From the NCBI RefSeq assembly GCF_011603255.1, contig NZ_JAANCM010000009.1, forward strand, positions 124,001 to 188,000: DNA of 64,000 bases, given 5' to 3'. Numbering within the stretch: the first letter of the stretch is position 1; each line of letters opens with the position of its first letter. Position numbers and translations under genes: made by a program. This DNA comes from Ferranicluibacter rubi. Lineage in GTDB: Bacteria; Pseudomonadota; Alphaproteobacteria; Rhizobiales; Rhizobiaceae. Below, piece after piece: positions 38,903 through 49,550 of the stretch. Below the pieces are notes generated by a model that saw only the letters and a program-made list of their open reading frames with translations, was not told the origin of the DNA and did not search any database.

Positions 38903-41900
38903 TTGCCGGATTTGACAAGAAGAAGATCGCGGGCGTCGCGCGCGAGATCACAATCGGGCCCGTGCCGGCCGGCGTCGAGCCGCTGCTGCTGGCCGAGATC
39001 GCGCGTGCGGAAGGCCCCGTTGCCTACATCCTGTCCGACGGACAGCGGCTTGCCGATATCGAACAGATGCTCGGCTTTGCCGCACCCGATATTCCCGTGC
39101 TCACGCTGCCGGGCTGGGACTGTCTGCCATACGACCGCGTTTCCCCGAGCGCCGATGTTTCCGCCCGGCGGCTGTCGGCGCTGAGCGCACTGATTGCGCA
39201 TGCCCGCAAGCCGCATCCGGCCATCGTGCTGGTGACCGTCAATGCGGCGCTGCAGAAGATGGCGCCGAAGGACGTGATCGAGGGCCTCGCCTTCTCCGCC
39301 CGGCCGGGCGCGAACATCCGCATGGACGACGTGGCGGCCCTTCTGTCGCGCAATGGGTTCGAGCGCGTGGCGACGGTGCGCGAGGTCGGCGAATTTGCCG
39401 TGCGCGGGGGCATTCTCGATGTCTTCGTTCCCGGCAGCGCGGAGCCCGTGCGGCTGGACTTCTTCGGTGACACGCTGGAGACCATCCGGTCCTTCGACCC
39501 CGCAAGCCAGCGCACGACGGGGCAGGCGCGGTCGCTCGACCTCAATCCGATGAGCGAGGTTTCTCTGACGCCGGAAACGATCAGCCATTTCCGGACGCGC
39601 TATCTGGCGCTGTTCGGCGCGACGACGCGGGACGATGCGCTGTATCAAGCCGTCTCCGAAGGCCGGCGCTATGCCGGCATGGAGCACTGGCTGCCGCTGT
39701 TCTACGACACGCTCGACAGCGTGTTCGACTATCTCCCGGGCTTCCGGATCGTCACGGACCATGTGGTGCGGGAGGCTGCGGCCGAGCGCTCGAAGCTCGT
39801 CCACGATTATTATGATGCGCGACGTGAGTCGGGAGCGACGGGCAAAAACCAGGCATCGCAGGGCACGCCCTACAAGCCGGTGCCGCCGGAGCAGCTTTAT
39901 CTGACGGCGGACCAGTTTTCCGCAGCCCTTGCCAGCGGGAACGCCATTCGCCTGTCGCCGTTCTCCGAGCCGGAAGGCGAGGGCCGCAAGGTCGTGACCA
40001 TAGACGCGCGCCTCGGTGTGCGCTGGGCGAAGAATGCCAACGAGAGTGCGCCGGAGGGCGAGCGCGTCAACGTTTTCGACCAGGCCGTCAAATACATTGC
40101 CGACAAGCGCGCCAAGGGTGCCAAGGTGCTCGTCACCGGCTGGTCCGAAGGATCGCTCGACCGGCTGCTTCAGGTACTGGCGGAGCATGGGCTCGGCAAT
40201 ATCAAGCCGGTCGCGTCCTTCGGCGAGGTCGGCAAACTCAAAGCCGGCGAAGCTGCCGCTGCCGTCCTCAGCCTCGAGAGCGGTTTCGAGAGCGGCGATC
40301 TCGTCGTCATCGGCGAGCAGGATATTCTCGGCGACCGGATGGTGCGCCGCTCCAAGCGCCGCAAGCGCGGGGCCGACTTCATCGCCGAAGTGGCGGGGCT
40401 CGACGAGGGCTCGATCGTCGTTCACGCCGAGCACGGCATCGGGCGGTTCGTCGGGCTTCGCACCATCGAGGCCGCCGGCGCGCCGCATGCGTGTCTGGAA
40501 CTCGTCTATGCCGACGATGCCAAGCTCTATCTGCCGGTCGAAAACATCGACCTCCTCTCCCGCTACGGTTCGGAAGGCAGCGATGCCATTCTCGACAAGC
40601 TGGGCGGTGTCGCGTGGCAGGCGCGCAAGGCCAAGCTGAAGAAGCGGCTGCTGGACATGGCCGGTGGCCTCATCCGCATCGCGGCCGAGCGACTGACGCG
40701 GCGCGCACCTGTGCTGACGACGCCGGAAGGGATCTACGACGAATTTGCCGCGCGCTTCCCCTATGACGAGACCGAGGACCAGATGACCTCGATCGAGGCC
40801 GTGCGGGACGATCTCGGCGCCGGCCGGCCGATGGACCGGCTGGTGTGCGGCGATGTCGGCTTTGGCAAAACCGAGGTTGCGCTGCGCGCCGCGTTCATCG
40901 CGGCGATGAACGGCGTTCAGGTCGCGGTCGTCGTTCCCACGACGCTTCTTGCCCGCCAGCACTTCAAGTCGTTTACGGAGCGATTCCGCGGCCTGCCGAT
41001 CCGGCTGGCGCAGGCCTCGCGCCTCGTCGGTTCCAAGGAGCTGGCGCTGACGAAAAAGGAGGTTGCCGACGGCAAGACCGATATCGTTGTCGGCACCCAC
41101 GCCTTGCTCGGCAGCGCCATCAACTTTGCCAATCTCGGCCTTCTGATCATCGATGAGGAGCAGCATTTCGGCGTGAAGCACAAGGAGCGGCTGAAGGAGC
41201 TGAAGTCGGACGTTCACGTGCTGACGCTTTCGGCGACGCCGATCCCGCGGACGCTGCAGCTTGCCCTCACCGGCGTGCGGGAGTTGTCCTTGATCACGAC
41301 ACCGCCCGTCGACCGCATGGCCGTGCGCACGTTCATCTCGCCGTTCGACGCGCTGGTGATCCGCGAGACGTTGATGCGCGAGCACTATCGCGGCGGACAG
41401 AGCTTCTATGTCTGCCCGCGGCTTGCCGATCTTGACGACGTTCATGCCTTTCTGCAGTCCGACGTGCCGGAACTCAAGGTCGCCATCGCCCACGGGCAGA
41501 TGCCGGCGACCGAACTCGAGGACATCATGAACGCCTTCTACGAAGGGCGGTACGATGTGCTTCTGTCGACCACGATTGTGGAGTCCGGGCTCGACGTGCC
41601 CCGCGCCAACACGCTGATCGTCCACCGGGCGGATATGTTCGGGCTGGCGCAGCTTTATCAGCTGCGCGGCCGCGTCGGCCGGTCGAAGGTGCGGGCGTTC
41701 GCGCTGTTCACGCTGCCGGTCAACAAGACGCTGACGGGACCTGCCGAACGGCGACTCAAGGTGCTGCAATCGCTCGACACGCTCGGCGCGGGCTTCCAGC
41801 TCGCGAGCCACGACCTCGACATTCGCGGCGCCGGGAACCTGCTCGGCGACGAACAGTCCGGTCATATCAAGGAGGTCGGTTTCGAGCTCTACCAGCAGAT

Positions 41901-42405
41901 GCTGGAAGAAGCGGTTGCGGAACTGAAGGGCGATGACGAAGTGACCGACAGCGGCTGGTCGCCGCAGATCTCGGTCGGCACGCCGGTGATGATCCCGGAT
42001 GAGTACGTGCCGGACCTGCATCTCCGTCTGATGCTCTACCGCCGACTCGGCGAAATCACCGAGCTTGCCGATATCGACGCCTTCGGCGCCGAGCTCATCG
42101 ACCGTTTCGGGCCGTTGCCGATCGAGGTTCAGCACCTGCTGAAGATCGTCTACGTCAAGTCGCTCTGCCGGACAGCCAATGTTGAGAAGCTGGATGCAGG
42201 GCCGAAGGGTGTCGTCGTCCACTTCCGCAATCGCGATTTCCCGAATCCGGCGGGCCTTGTCGGCTACATCGCCAAGCAGGGAACGCTCGCCAAGGTGCGA
42301 CAGGACCAAAGCATCTTCTTCCAACGGGATTATCCGACGCCGGAGAAGCGGCTTGCCGGTGCTGCCATGCTGATGACGCAACTCGCAGCGATCGCGAAGG
42401 GATGA
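38899..42405 (+). CDS. mfd: Transcription-repair coupling factor Mfd
   Basis: A 1168-residue motor that removes stalled RNA polymerase and recruits UvrA. N-terminal UvrB-homology region (about residues 1-350), RNA-polymerase interacting CarD-like domain (about 470-560, HAEHGIGRFVGLRTIEAAG), RecG-like helicase (Walker A VCGDVGFGKTEVALRAAF; DEEQ motif LLIIDEEQHFGVKHKERL; LTLSATPIPRTLQL; QLRGRVGRSKVRAFAL), then a C-terminal TRCF domain. The ATG overlaps the sdhE stop. Its UvrA partner is encoded at 52-55 kb. Confidence 0.97.
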   Translation: MIAGFDKKKIAGVAREITIGPVPAGVEPLLLAEIARAEGPVAYILSDGQRLADIEQMLGFAAPDIPVLTLPGWDCLPYDRVSPSADVSARRLSALSALIAHARKPHPAIVLVTVNAALQKMAPKDVIEGLAFSARPGANIRMDDVAALLSRNGFERVATVREVGEFAVRGGILDVFVPGSAEPVRLDFFGDTLETIRSFDPASQRTTGQARSLDLNPMSEVSLTPETISHFRTRYLALFGATTRDDALYQAVSEGRRYAGMEHWLPLFYDTLDSVFDYLPGFRIVTDHVVREAAAERSKLVHDYYDARRESGATGKNQASQGTPYKPVPPEQLYLTADQFSAALASGNAIRLSPFSEPEGEGRKVVTIDARLGVRWAKNANESAPEGERVNVFDQAVKYIADKRAKGAKVLVTGWSEGSLDRLLQVLAEHGLGNIKPVASFGEVGKLKAGEAAAAVLSLESGFESGDLVVIGEQDILGDRMVRRSKRRKRGADFIAEVAGLDEGSIVVHAEHGIGRFVGLRTIEAAGAPHACLELVYADDAKLYLPVENIDLLSRYGSEGSDAILDKLGGVAWQARKAKLKKRLLDMAGGLIRIAAERLTRRAPVLTTPEGIYDEFAARFPYDETEDQMTSIEAVRDDLGAGRPMDRLVCGDVGFGKTEVALRAAFIAAMNGVQVAVVVPTTLLARQHFKSFTERFRGLPIRLAQASRLVGSKELALTKKEVADGKTDIVVGTHALLGSAINFANLGLLIIDEEQHFGVKHKERLKELKSDVHVLTLSATPIPRTLQLALTGVRELSLITTPPVDRMAVRTFISPFDALVIRETLMREHYRGGQSFYVCPRLADLDDVHAFLQSDVPELKVAIAHGQMPATELEDIMNAFYEGRYDVLLSTTIVESGLDVPRANTLIVHRADMFGLAQLYQLRGRVGRSKVRAFALFTLPVNKTLTGPAERRLKVLQSLDTLGAGFQLASHDLDIRGAGNLLGDEQSGHIKEVGFELYQQMLEEAVAELKGDDEVTDSGWSPQISVGTPVMIPDEYVPDLHLRLMLYRRLGEITELADIDAFGAELIDRFGPLPIEVQHLLKIVYVKSLCRTANVEKLDAGPKGVVVHFRNRDFPNPAGLVGYIAKQGTLAKVRQDQSIFFQRDYPTPEKRLAGAAMLMTQLAAIAKG

Positions 42406-42494
42406 TCCCAACTCCGTGAGAAATATCTGATGTACAGGATTGACACGCTATTGGTGTCGCGCAACATTGTCGCTCGTTAAGCGGGAGAACGGCA

Positions 42495-43130
42495 ATGGAT
42501 GAATGGCTTGTGCTTGCAAAGACAATCGTGCCGGGCCTTGAGAAGGCGTTGGCGGCGGATCGGTCCGGAACGCTCGCGGCGGATGTCGTCGTGGCTCTGA
42601 AGGCTGTGCCGGGCGTGATGATACCGGCAGACGCCGCTGTCATCCTCGACGGCGATCCTGCGCTGAAGGAGCGTATCGTGACACAGATATCGTCGTTGAC
42701 CGAAAAGAGCAGTGGGATAGCGACCGCTCCGGTGAGCCCGGTCCCGCCGGCTGTTCCTGACGAGATTGCGGAAAAGCTGCGTCGTCTGGACGAGGAGTTC
42801 GACAAGCTGGAGCGGGCGCGCTGGTTCTACCTCGAATTGCAGGCGCGAAATGCCAAGCATGTCTGGGTGAACCCGGCTCTCTCCATCGGCATCACCGGCG
42901 GATTTATCCTCCTCGTCTACATCGTGGCCTTTTGGAAAGTCGAACCAGAAAACTCAGCCGTCTTCAACATCATCCTCGGTGCGTTCGCCACAGCATTCGC
43001 GACTGTCATCAGCTTCCATTTCGGATCGTCCATCGGCTCGAAAGACAAGGATCAGGACAAGCGCAGAGAGGCAATGGAGCAGGCGTCCGCCGTGGATGCT
43101 GCGGCGATCGCACGTATCGCGGTGACCTAA
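42495..43130 (+). CDS. Uncharacterised two-helix membrane protein
   Basis: A 211-residue protein. A soluble N-terminal part (about 1-85) is followed by a helical, charged stretch (EIAEKLRRLDEEFDKLERAR), a membrane segment (about 132-152), a short loop (WKVEPEN) and a second segment (about 160-182) ending HFGSSIGSKDKDQDKRRE. A two-helix hairpin with a glycine/serine-basic exit (FGSSxGSKxKD) resembles some phage holin-type and unknown proteins, but I do not recognise a family. The start is ATG 42495 behind GCGGGAGAACGGCA. It sits alone between mfd and the FrnE-like gene. Confidence 0.75.
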   Translation: MDEWLVLAKTIVPGLEKALAADRSGTLAADVVVALKAVPGVMIPADAAVILDGDPALKERIVTQISSLTEKSSGIATAPVSPVPPAVPDEIAEKLRRLDEEFDKLERARWFYLELQARNAKHVWVNPALSIGITGGFILLVYIVAFWKVEPENSAVFNIILGAFATAFATVISFHFGSSIGSKDKDQDKRREAMEQASAVDAAAIARIAVT

Positions 43131-43145
43131 GTCAGGCAGAATCTG

Positions 43146-43811
43146 TCAGTTGATATTCGCCTGGTTCTTCATCTGGGCGATGTCGCGGAGCGCGTTGGTG
43201 AGCGCCTCGACGGATTGCGCACCCATCACAGCATATTTGCTGTCTATGATGAAGCAGGGAACGCCGGTGACGCCCATGTCTCGTGCCATGTCGATCTCCG
43301 TCTTGACGTCGGCGGTGTCGGCGTCGGAGGCAAGCAGAGTGGTGACGACGGCGCGGTCGAGGCCGCCGGCTTGGGCGATGTCGATCAGGGTCTCCCGGTC
43401 GCCGACGTTGCGACCTTCCTCGAAGTTGGCGCGGAACAGGCCCGTCACGACGTTTGCCTGAATATCTGCGCCTTCCGCCTGGGCCCAGCGGATGAGCCTG
43501 TGCGCGTCGAGTGTGTTCGGCGAGATCTTCACGGCGTCGAAGTTGAAGGCCACGCCATCGGCGTGCCCCAGTGCCGTAAGGGTTTTGTGCGCCCGGGCAA
43601 CGGCGGCGTCTCCACCGAGCTTTGCGGCCAAGTGTGCCTTGTGATCGACGCCTTCCGGCGGCAGGTCGGGATTAAGCTGGTAGGGGCGCCAGCTGACCGT
43701 GACGAGGATCTCGCTGGCCAGCTCGGCGATGGCCTTGTCCAGCCGCGCCTTGCCGAGATAGCACCAGGGGCAGACGACGTCCGAGACGACGTCGATGGTG
43801 ACGTGTTCCAT
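43146..43811 (-). CDS. DsbA-family oxidoreductase, FrnE/polyketide-isomerase-like
   Basis: A 221-residue cytoplasmic thiol oxidoreductase of the DsbA/FrnE branch. The active site is VVCPWCYLGKARLD with the C-x-x-C dithiol. The rest (helical insert about residues 60-150, then GVTGVPCFIIDSKYAVMGAQ with the cis-proline loop GVPCF) completes the thioredoxin fold. Family members act in disulfide exchange or oxidative-stress defence. It lies 5 nt downstream of the YejA-like gene and uses a GGGAAG ribosome site near that gene's end, so the two are probably in one operon. Confidence 0.9.
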   Translation of the reverse strand: MEHVTIDVVSDVVCPWCYLGKARLDKAIAELASEILVTVSWRPYQLNPDLPPEGVDHKAHLAAKLGGDAAVARAHKTLTALGHADGVAFNFDAVKISPNTLDAHRLIRWAQAEGADIQANVVTGLFRANFEEGRNVGDRETLIDIAQAGGLDRAVVTTLLASDADTADVKTEIDMARDMGVTGVPCFIIDSKYAVMGAQSVEALTNALRDIAQMKNQANIN

Positions 43812-43816
43812 GGTTG

Positions 43817-45694
43817 TTACTTCCCTTTCTGGCTTTGCTGGCCTTGCGGTACCGCAGGCGGCTGTGGCGCCGGTGAAGCGCCTGTCTGTGCATCGGCATC
43901 CCACCAGGTCGGCAGGCTGTAGCCGTAGAGCGGAACGGTGTTCGGCCGACCGATGCGCTTGTGGCGGCCGACCCACTGCGAGGCCACGTGATAGAGCGGC
44001 ACCGCGTAGAAGTTGGAGACGAGCATCCTGTCATGGGCGCGAACGGCGGCGGTAAAATCTTCCTGCGAGCGCGCCTGCAGAATGTTGTTGATCAGCGTGT
44101 CGATATCCTTGTCGGCAACGCCGGCAAAATTTTCGCTGCCCTGCCGGTCGCGCGATTGCGATGACCACCGGCCAAGCTGCTCGATGCCGGGCGAGAGGGA
44201 GGACGGGAAGGACTTGACGATGATGTCGTAGTCGAAGGACTGGCTGCGTTGCTGGTACTGCGAATCATCGACAGTACGCACGCCTGCGCGAATGCCGAGC
44301 GCTGCCAGGAAGCGCTGGTAGGCCAGCGCCATCTTCTCCTGACCCTCGTTCTGGGTCATGATCTCGAATGCGAGCTGCTGCCCGTCGGCGTTCTTCATCT
44401 GACCGTCGCGGATCGTATAGCCGGCTTCGCGCAGCAGCGTCACCGCTTCGCGCAACACGTTGCGATCCCGCCCGGAGGCGTCGGTAACGGGCAGGCGATA
44501 GGTTCCATCCAGCACGCCGGGGAGGATGCGGTTGCGGATATCGCCGAGGAGGCCCAATTCGCGATCGTCGGCCGGCTGGCCGAGGTAGGAGAGGCCGGAA
44601 TTCTGCCAGTAGCTCTGCGTGCGCGTGTAGGCGCTGTCATAGAGGTTCTTGTTGACCCATTCGAAATCGAAGACGAGAGCAAGACCCTGCCGCAGTTTCG
44701 GGTTGTCGAACATCGCCCGACGGGTATTGAAGACGAAGCCGAGCATGCCCGAGGGGGTCTTCGGCGAGAACGTATCCTTGATGACCTCGCCGGATTGTAC
44801 CGCCGGAAAATTATAGCTGCGCGCCCAGCGGTTGGGGCTACCTTCCGGGTAGATGTCGATCTCGCCCTTCTTGAAGGCTTCGAACAGCGAATTGTCCTGC
44901 AGGAAATATTCGACGGAAACGCGGTCGTAATTGTCCTGGCCGATCTTGGACGGCAGGTCCTTTGCCCAATAGGTCGGGTCGCGCTCATAAACGATCCGCT
45001 CGCCCGGCGTGACAGAGGCGACCTTGTAGGGGCCGGACCCGATCAGGAATTTCAACGTCGTCTGGTCGAAGGTCTCGACCGGCGTCGCGTGCTTCGGCAG
45101 AATCGGCGTCATCGCGATGAGGAGCGGGAATTCGCGGTCGCTCTTCTCATTGAAGGTGAAGCGAACACTGCGGTCGCCGACCTTTTCCATCTTGGCAACC
45201 TTGTCGAGCCTTGACGCGAAGGGCACCCGGCCCTTGTCGCGGAAGATTTCGAAGGTGAAGATGACATCCTCCGGCGTCACCGGTTGGCCATCGGACCAGC
45301 GCGCCTTTGGGTTGAGATTGAACTGGATGAAGGTCCGGTCTTCATCCCATTCCACCGTTTCCGCCAAGAGCCCGTAGAGCGAGAACGCCTCGTCGCGCGA
45401 GCGCGTCATGAGCGAATCATAGATGAGGTTGCCGTATTCCGGATCGAGCATGCCGCGCGCCGTCGTGCGCATGCTTTTCAGGATGAAGGGATTAAGGTTG
45501 TCGAACGAACCCACGACTCCATAGGAGATGTGGCCGCCCTTCTTCACCTGCGGATCGACATAGGGAAAGTTCTTGAAGTCGGCGGGCAGGGCCGGCGTTC
45601 CGTGCATGGCAATGCCGTGAACGGGCTCGGCGATAGCCGCGCCGGCGGCCGACAGGGACGTGAACAGGGCGAGGCCCAGAAACAATGCGCGCAC
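43817..45694 (-). CDS. Periplasmic oligopeptide-type ABC substrate-binding protein, YejA-like (SBP_bac_5)
   Basis: A 625-residue exported protein. A signal peptide ending GAAIAEP is followed by the extracellular solute-binding family 5 fold: PQVKKGGHISYGVVGSFDNL, NFPAVQSGEVIKDTFSPKTP and EWVNKNLYDSAYTRTQSYW. The sequence is YejA-like, a group linked to peptide or microcin-C-type uptake. No permease or ATPase genes are adjacent, so it may work with a transporter encoded elsewhere. I start at GTG 45694, with GGAG 6 nt upstream; the frame is open to 45724. The C-terminus is rich in Q, P and K. Confidence 0.88.
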   Translation of the reverse strand: MRALFLGLALFTSLSAAGAAIAEPVHGIAMHGTPALPADFKNFPYVDPQVKKGGHISYGVVGSFDNLNPFILKSMRTTARGMLDPEYGNLIYDSLMTRSRDEAFSLYGLLAETVEWDEDRTFIQFNLNPKARWSDGQPVTPEDVIFTFEIFRDKGRVPFASRLDKVAKMEKVGDRSVRFTFNEKSDREFPLLIAMTPILPKHATPVETFDQTTLKFLIGSGPYKVASVTPGERIVYERDPTYWAKDLPSKIGQDNYDRVSVEYFLQDNSLFEAFKKGEIDIYPEGSPNRWARSYNFPAVQSGEVIKDTFSPKTPSGMLGFVFNTRRAMFDNPKLRQGLALVFDFEWVNKNLYDSAYTRTQSYWQNSGLSYLGQPADDRELGLLGDIRNRILPGVLDGTYRLPVTDASGRDRNVLREAVTLLREAGYTIRDGQMKNADGQQLAFEIMTQNEGQEKMALAYQRFLAALGIRAGVRTVDDSQYQQRSQSFDYDIIVKSFPSSLSPGIEQLGRWSSQSRDRQGSENFAGVADKDIDTLINNILQARSQEDFTAAVRAHDRMLVSNFYAVPLYHVASQWVGRHKRIGRPNTVPLYGYSLPTWWDADAQTGASPAPQPPAVPQGQQSQKGK

Positions 45695-46133
45695 ACGGTT
45701 CTCCGATGCGGACGGGCCCGGCAAGAGTTCGAGCGGATCCAGAAACGATTCCTGTCGACCCTATCATGTCGAGCCGATTTTTGAACCTTGCCGTCCGCAA
45801 AATGGCGGTCGCATGATGTTGCCGTCGTGAAATGTCATGCCTGAAGCCGCTATTTTCAGTCGGCATGACTGGATTAGGCAGGCGTGACGCTGTAGGAGAG
45901 GGAACCGCCACTTGACGGGTCATGTAAATGCCTCAATTGACCAACAGAGGAGCGGGAGGCCGAGCACTCGACATTGGGATGAGCGGATTGCTTGGGTGGT
46001 TCTCGGGATCGTACATGGTCCTGTGCAGAACGATCGCAACCGATCCTGTAGTGAACGTGATGTTGCGCGTCTCTTTCAAGGAGCGCTGCACCCGAGCCGC
46101 AGAAACGATGGAATTCAGGAGACGGATATCGTT
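45695..46133. other. Intergenic region between divergent genes
   Basis: About 440 nt between the YejA-like gene and ialB. The frames that cross it carry no ribosome site or domain. It likely holds both promoters, but I see no element strong enough to name. Confidence 0.5.
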
Positions 46134-46763
46134 ATGACCTTCAAGCCCACACTTACCAAGAAAGTCGCCATTTCGGCTTTCGCCGGCGCCGTAGCGGCCG
46201 CTGCAATGCCGTCGGCCTCTTTCGCGCAGCAGGCATCCCAGCGCCCGCCGCAGGGCTGGTTCAAAGTCTGCACCAAGCAGGAAGACAACGACGTCTGCAT
46301 CGTGCAGAACCTGCTTTCCGCCAATAACGGCCAGCTCATCACCGCGGCCGGCCTCATCAGCGTTCAGGGCAAGGTCAACCGGAAGATCCTTCAGGTCTCC
46401 GTTCCCTCCGCGCGCCTGCTGCCGCCCGGCGTCCAGGTCCAGATCGACGGCGGCAAGCCGATCAAGCTCGACTACGCCATCTGCATGCCCGACAAGTGCG
46501 TGGCCGAAGCGCCTCTGTCGGACGCCGTCATCGCCAGCCTGAAGAAGGGCAGCGAAGTGGTCTTCACGTCGATCAACTTCCAGCGCGCACCGAACCCCAT
46601 CAAGATGTCTCTCGAAGGCTTCACCGGCGTTTTCGATGGTGAGCCGATCGAGCAGTCGAAGCTTCAGGAACGCCAGCGCCTGCTGCAGGAAGAAATGCAG
46701 AAGAAGGCGGAAGACGCCCGCAAGAAGCTTGAAGAAGCTCAGAAGGCTGCCAAGCAGAACTGA
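46134..46763 (+). CDS. Invasion-associated locus B (IalB) family secreted protein
   Basis: A 209-residue exported protein. The signal peptide is about residues 1-31 (ending SASFAQQ), set by ATG 46134 with GGAG upstream. The mature IalB domain contains GWFKVCTKQEDNDVCIVQN with paired cysteines and YAICMPDKCVAEAPL near residue 120, typical of the family. A lysine/glutamate-rich coiled tail (QERQRLLQEEMQKKAEDAR) ends the protein. IalB proteins in Bartonella aid red-cell invasion; in free-living rhizobia the role is unknown. Confidence 0.85.
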   Translation: MTFKPTLTKKVAISAFAGAVAAAAMPSASFAQQASQRPPQGWFKVCTKQEDNDVCIVQNLLSANNGQLITAAGLISVQGKVNRKILQVSVPSARLLPPGVQVQIDGGKPIKLDYAICMPDKCVAEAPLSDAVIASLKKGSEVVFTSINFQRAPNPIKMSLEGFTGVFDGEPIEQSKLQERQRLLQEEMQKKAEDARKKLEEAQKAAKQN

Positions 46764-46783
46764 TCAGGGCGATCGCCCAAGAG

Positions 46784-46813
46784 AAAGCCCGGATCTCGTG
46801 ATCCGGGCTTTTT
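46784..46813 (+). terminator. Intrinsic terminator after the ialB gene
   Basis: An 11-bp perfect stem AAAGCCCGGAT / ATCCGGGCTTT with a 6-nt loop, followed by TT. It lies just past the ialB stop. Confidence 0.85.
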
Positions 46814-46850
46814 GCATTTCAGATCCAGGCACGACGGACATGCCGGCTGA

Positions 46851-47183
46851 TCAGTGCGTGACGACGGCCTTCGGCTTGTACTGGCCGATGGTCTCCGGAT
46901 CGAAGAACGTCTCGACCTGGGAGTGGCGAACCGGTGTTCCCGTCTCGTCGGACATCAGGTTCTGCTCGGAGACATAGGCGACATATTCGCTCTCGTCGTT
47001 TTCTGCCAGAAGGTGGTAGAAGGGCTGATCGCGATCGGGCCGGACTTCGGCCGGAATGGCATTCCACCACTCTTCCGTGTTCGCATACTCCGCATCGACA
47101 TCGAAGATCACGCCGCGGAACGGGAAGAGCCGGTGGCGAACCACTTGTCCGATCTGGAACTTTGCATCTCTCTGTTTCATCAT
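46851..47183 (-). CDS. hspQ: Heat shock protein HspQ
   Basis: A 110-residue protein of the HspQ/YccV family, which modulates DnaA/Lon-linked proteolysis and binds hemimethylated DNA in enteric bacteria. The conserved text is KFQIGQVVRHRLFPFRGVIF, then NAIPAEVRPDRDQPFYHLLA and YVSEQNLMSDETGTP. The start at 47183 has AGGA 8 nt upstream; an ATG 7 codons further up lacks one. It converges with ialB and its terminator. Confidence 0.9.
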   Translation of the reverse strand: MMKQRDAKFQIGQVVRHRLFPFRGVIFDVDAEYANTEEWWNAIPAEVRPDRDQPFYHLLAENDESEYVAYVSEQNLMSDETGTPVRHSQVETFFDPETIGQYKPKAVVTH

Positions 47184-47326
47184 GACCGTATTCCTTTCCT
47201 TCAATATGTGGGAGGAAACGGCGCGAGATCAAGGGACGGACGGAGACCGCGCAGGGGTTATGCCCTGAAAAACACATTGCCTTCTCAGGAGGCAATGCTC
47301 TTCACAATGATGAACGTTGGGCAATG

Positions 47327-47360
47327 AAAAAGGCCGGCGCTGGTGGCGCCGGCCTTTTTC
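47327..47360 (-). terminator. Intrinsic terminator of glnA
   Basis: A 14-bp stem GGCCGGCGC / GCGCCGGCC extended by A5/T5 arms, loop TGGTG, just past the glnA stop on the minus strand. The T-run follows in that direction. Confidence 0.85.
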
Positions 47361-47376
47361 TTTTCTTCGCGGCAGC

Positions 47377-48786
47377 TCAGGCCGAATAGTACATGTCGAA
47401 CTCGACCGGATGCGGCGTCATGTCGTAGCGCATGACTTCGGCCATCTTCAGCTCGATATAGGCATCGATCTGGTCGTCGTCGAACACGCCGCCAGCGGTC
47501 AGGAACTTGCGGTCTCGATCGAGATTTTCGAGCGCTTCCCGCAGCGAACCGCAAACCGTCGGAATCTTCTTCAACTCCTTGGCGGGCAGGTCGTAGAGGT
47601 CCTTGTCCATCGCCTTGCCGGGATGGATCTTGTTACGGATACCATCGAGACCGGCCATCAGCATGGAGGCAAACGCCAGATAGGGGTTTGCCAGCGGATC
47701 GGGGAAACGGACTTCCACGCGCTTGGACTTGGCACCCGAGCCGAACGGGATGCGGCAGGACGCCGAACGGTTACGGGCGGAATAGGCCAGCAGAACCGGC
47801 GCCTCGTAGCCCGGGACCAGACGCTTGTAGGAGTTGGTCGTCGGGTTGGTGAAGGCGTTGATCGCCTTGGCGTGGCGAATGATGCCGCCGATGTAGAACA
47901 GGCAATTTTCCGAAAGGCCTGCATATTCGTCGCCGGCGAAGGTCGGCTTGCCGTCCTTCCAGATCGACTGGTGCACGTGCATGCCCGAGCCGTTGTCGCC
48001 GAAGATCGGCTTCGGCATGAAGGTCGCCGTCTTGCCGTAGGCGTTGGCCACCTGATGCACGACGTATTTGTAGATCTGGATTTGGTCGGCGCTGCGCACC
48101 AGCGTGTCGAACTTGACGCCAAGTTCGTGCTGGGCGGCCGCCACTTCGTGGTGCTGCTTCTCGACCGTCACACCCATCTCGGAGAGGACTGTGAGCATTT
48201 CAGACCGCATGTCCTGGCAGCTGTCGATCGGCGGGACGGGGAAATAGCCCCCCTTGACGCGCGGACGGTGGCCGAGGTTGCCGGTGTCGTAAGCCGTGTC
48301 GTCGTTCGACGGCAGTTCCGACGAATCGAGCTTGAAGCCCGTGTTGTAAGGATCAGCCTTGTAGCGCACGTCGTCGAAGATGAAGAATTCCGGCTCGGGG
48401 CCGACGAAGACGGTGTCGCCGATTCCGGACGACTTCAGGTAGGCTTCCGCTTTCTTCGCCGTGCCGCGCGGGTCGCGATTGTAGGCTTCGCCCGAGATCG
48501 GGTCGAGAATGTCGCAGACCACGACCATTGTCGACTGTGCGAAGAACGGGTCCATATGCACCGTGGCCGCATCCGGCATCAGCACCATGTCGGACTCGTT
48601 GATCGCCTTCCAGCCGCCGATGGACGAGCCATCGAACATCACGCCATCGACGAACATGTCTTCATCGACGCAGGACACATCCATGGTCACGTGCTGAAGC
48701 TTGCCCTTGGGATCGGTGAACCGAAGATCAACGAACTTGACGTCGTTTTCCTTGATCTGTTTGAGGATGTCGCTCGCAGTCGTCAT
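47377..48786 (-). CDS. glnA: Glutamine synthetase type I (GlnA)
   Basis: A 469-residue GSI that fixes ammonia into glutamate. Visible: N-terminal beta-grasp ([18 protein letters not shown]), the ATP-binding region, the conserved [21 protein letters not shown] and [17 protein letters not shown] loops, and the adenylylation region [16 protein letters not shown], whose tyrosine is the regulatory AMP site (about residue 398). It lies 58 nt downstream of glnB, as a glnB-glnA operon, and shares its sigma-54 promoter. It ends with a strong terminator. Confidence 0.98.
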   Translation of the reverse strand: MTTASDILKQIKENDVKFVDLRFTDPKGKLQHVTMDVSCVDEDMFVDGVMFDGSSIGGWKAINESDMVLMPDAATVHMDPFFAQSTMVVVCDILDPISGEAYNRDPRGTAKKAEAYLKSSGIGDTVFVGPEPEFFIFDDVRYKADPYNTGFKLDSSELPSNDDTAYDTGNLGHRPRVKGGYFPVPPIDSCQDMRSEMLTVLSEMGVTVEKQHHEVAAAQHELGVKFDTLVRSADQIQIYKYVVHQVANAYGKTATFMPKPIFGDNGSGMHVHQSIWKDGKPTFAGDEYAGLSENCLFYIGGIIRHAKAINAFTNPTTNSYKRLVPGYEAPVLLAYSARNRSASCRIPFGSGAKSKRVEVRFPDPLANPYLAFASMLMAGLDGIRNKIHPGKAMDKDLYDLPAKELKKIPTVCGSLREALENLDRDRKFLTAGGVFDDDQIDAYIELKMAEVMRYDMTPHPVEFDMYYSA

Positions 48787-48844
48787 ATCGGAGATGTCCT
48801 TCCCTGACGGTTATGGGCCGCCGCGCGAATGCGGCGGCATGAAA

Positions 48845-49264
<420 letters not shown>

Positions 49265-49550
49265 TCAAAATCTCAACGCATTTGCCCGGAGGATGCGTGG
49301 ATCGGACGTTGTTCTCATCAATCCGATCCATCATTGCAGGAGAATGCCTATTTCTTGTGAAATGCGAGCGGTTTACGGCAATTTGATGCAATGCGGAAGG
49401 AATTTGGACAATTTTAGCATGATATTTGAGCGCCAAATATATGCAGATGCTCAGTTATTGGTCAATACGCATTCCCGTGAGACGCTTGATTTCTGACCTT
49501 GGCCTCTGCACTGTAAGACGAGGATCACGTATTTGCACGAGGGTGGCAAG

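Noticed and set aside
38845-42411. An 1188-codon open frame antisense to mfd
   Set aside because: Same shadow effect; no ribosome site or recognisable motif, and mfd is certain.
45912-46133. An N-terminal extension of the IalB-like frame
   Set aside because: The signal peptide and ribosome site place the start at 46134; the upstream part lacks both.
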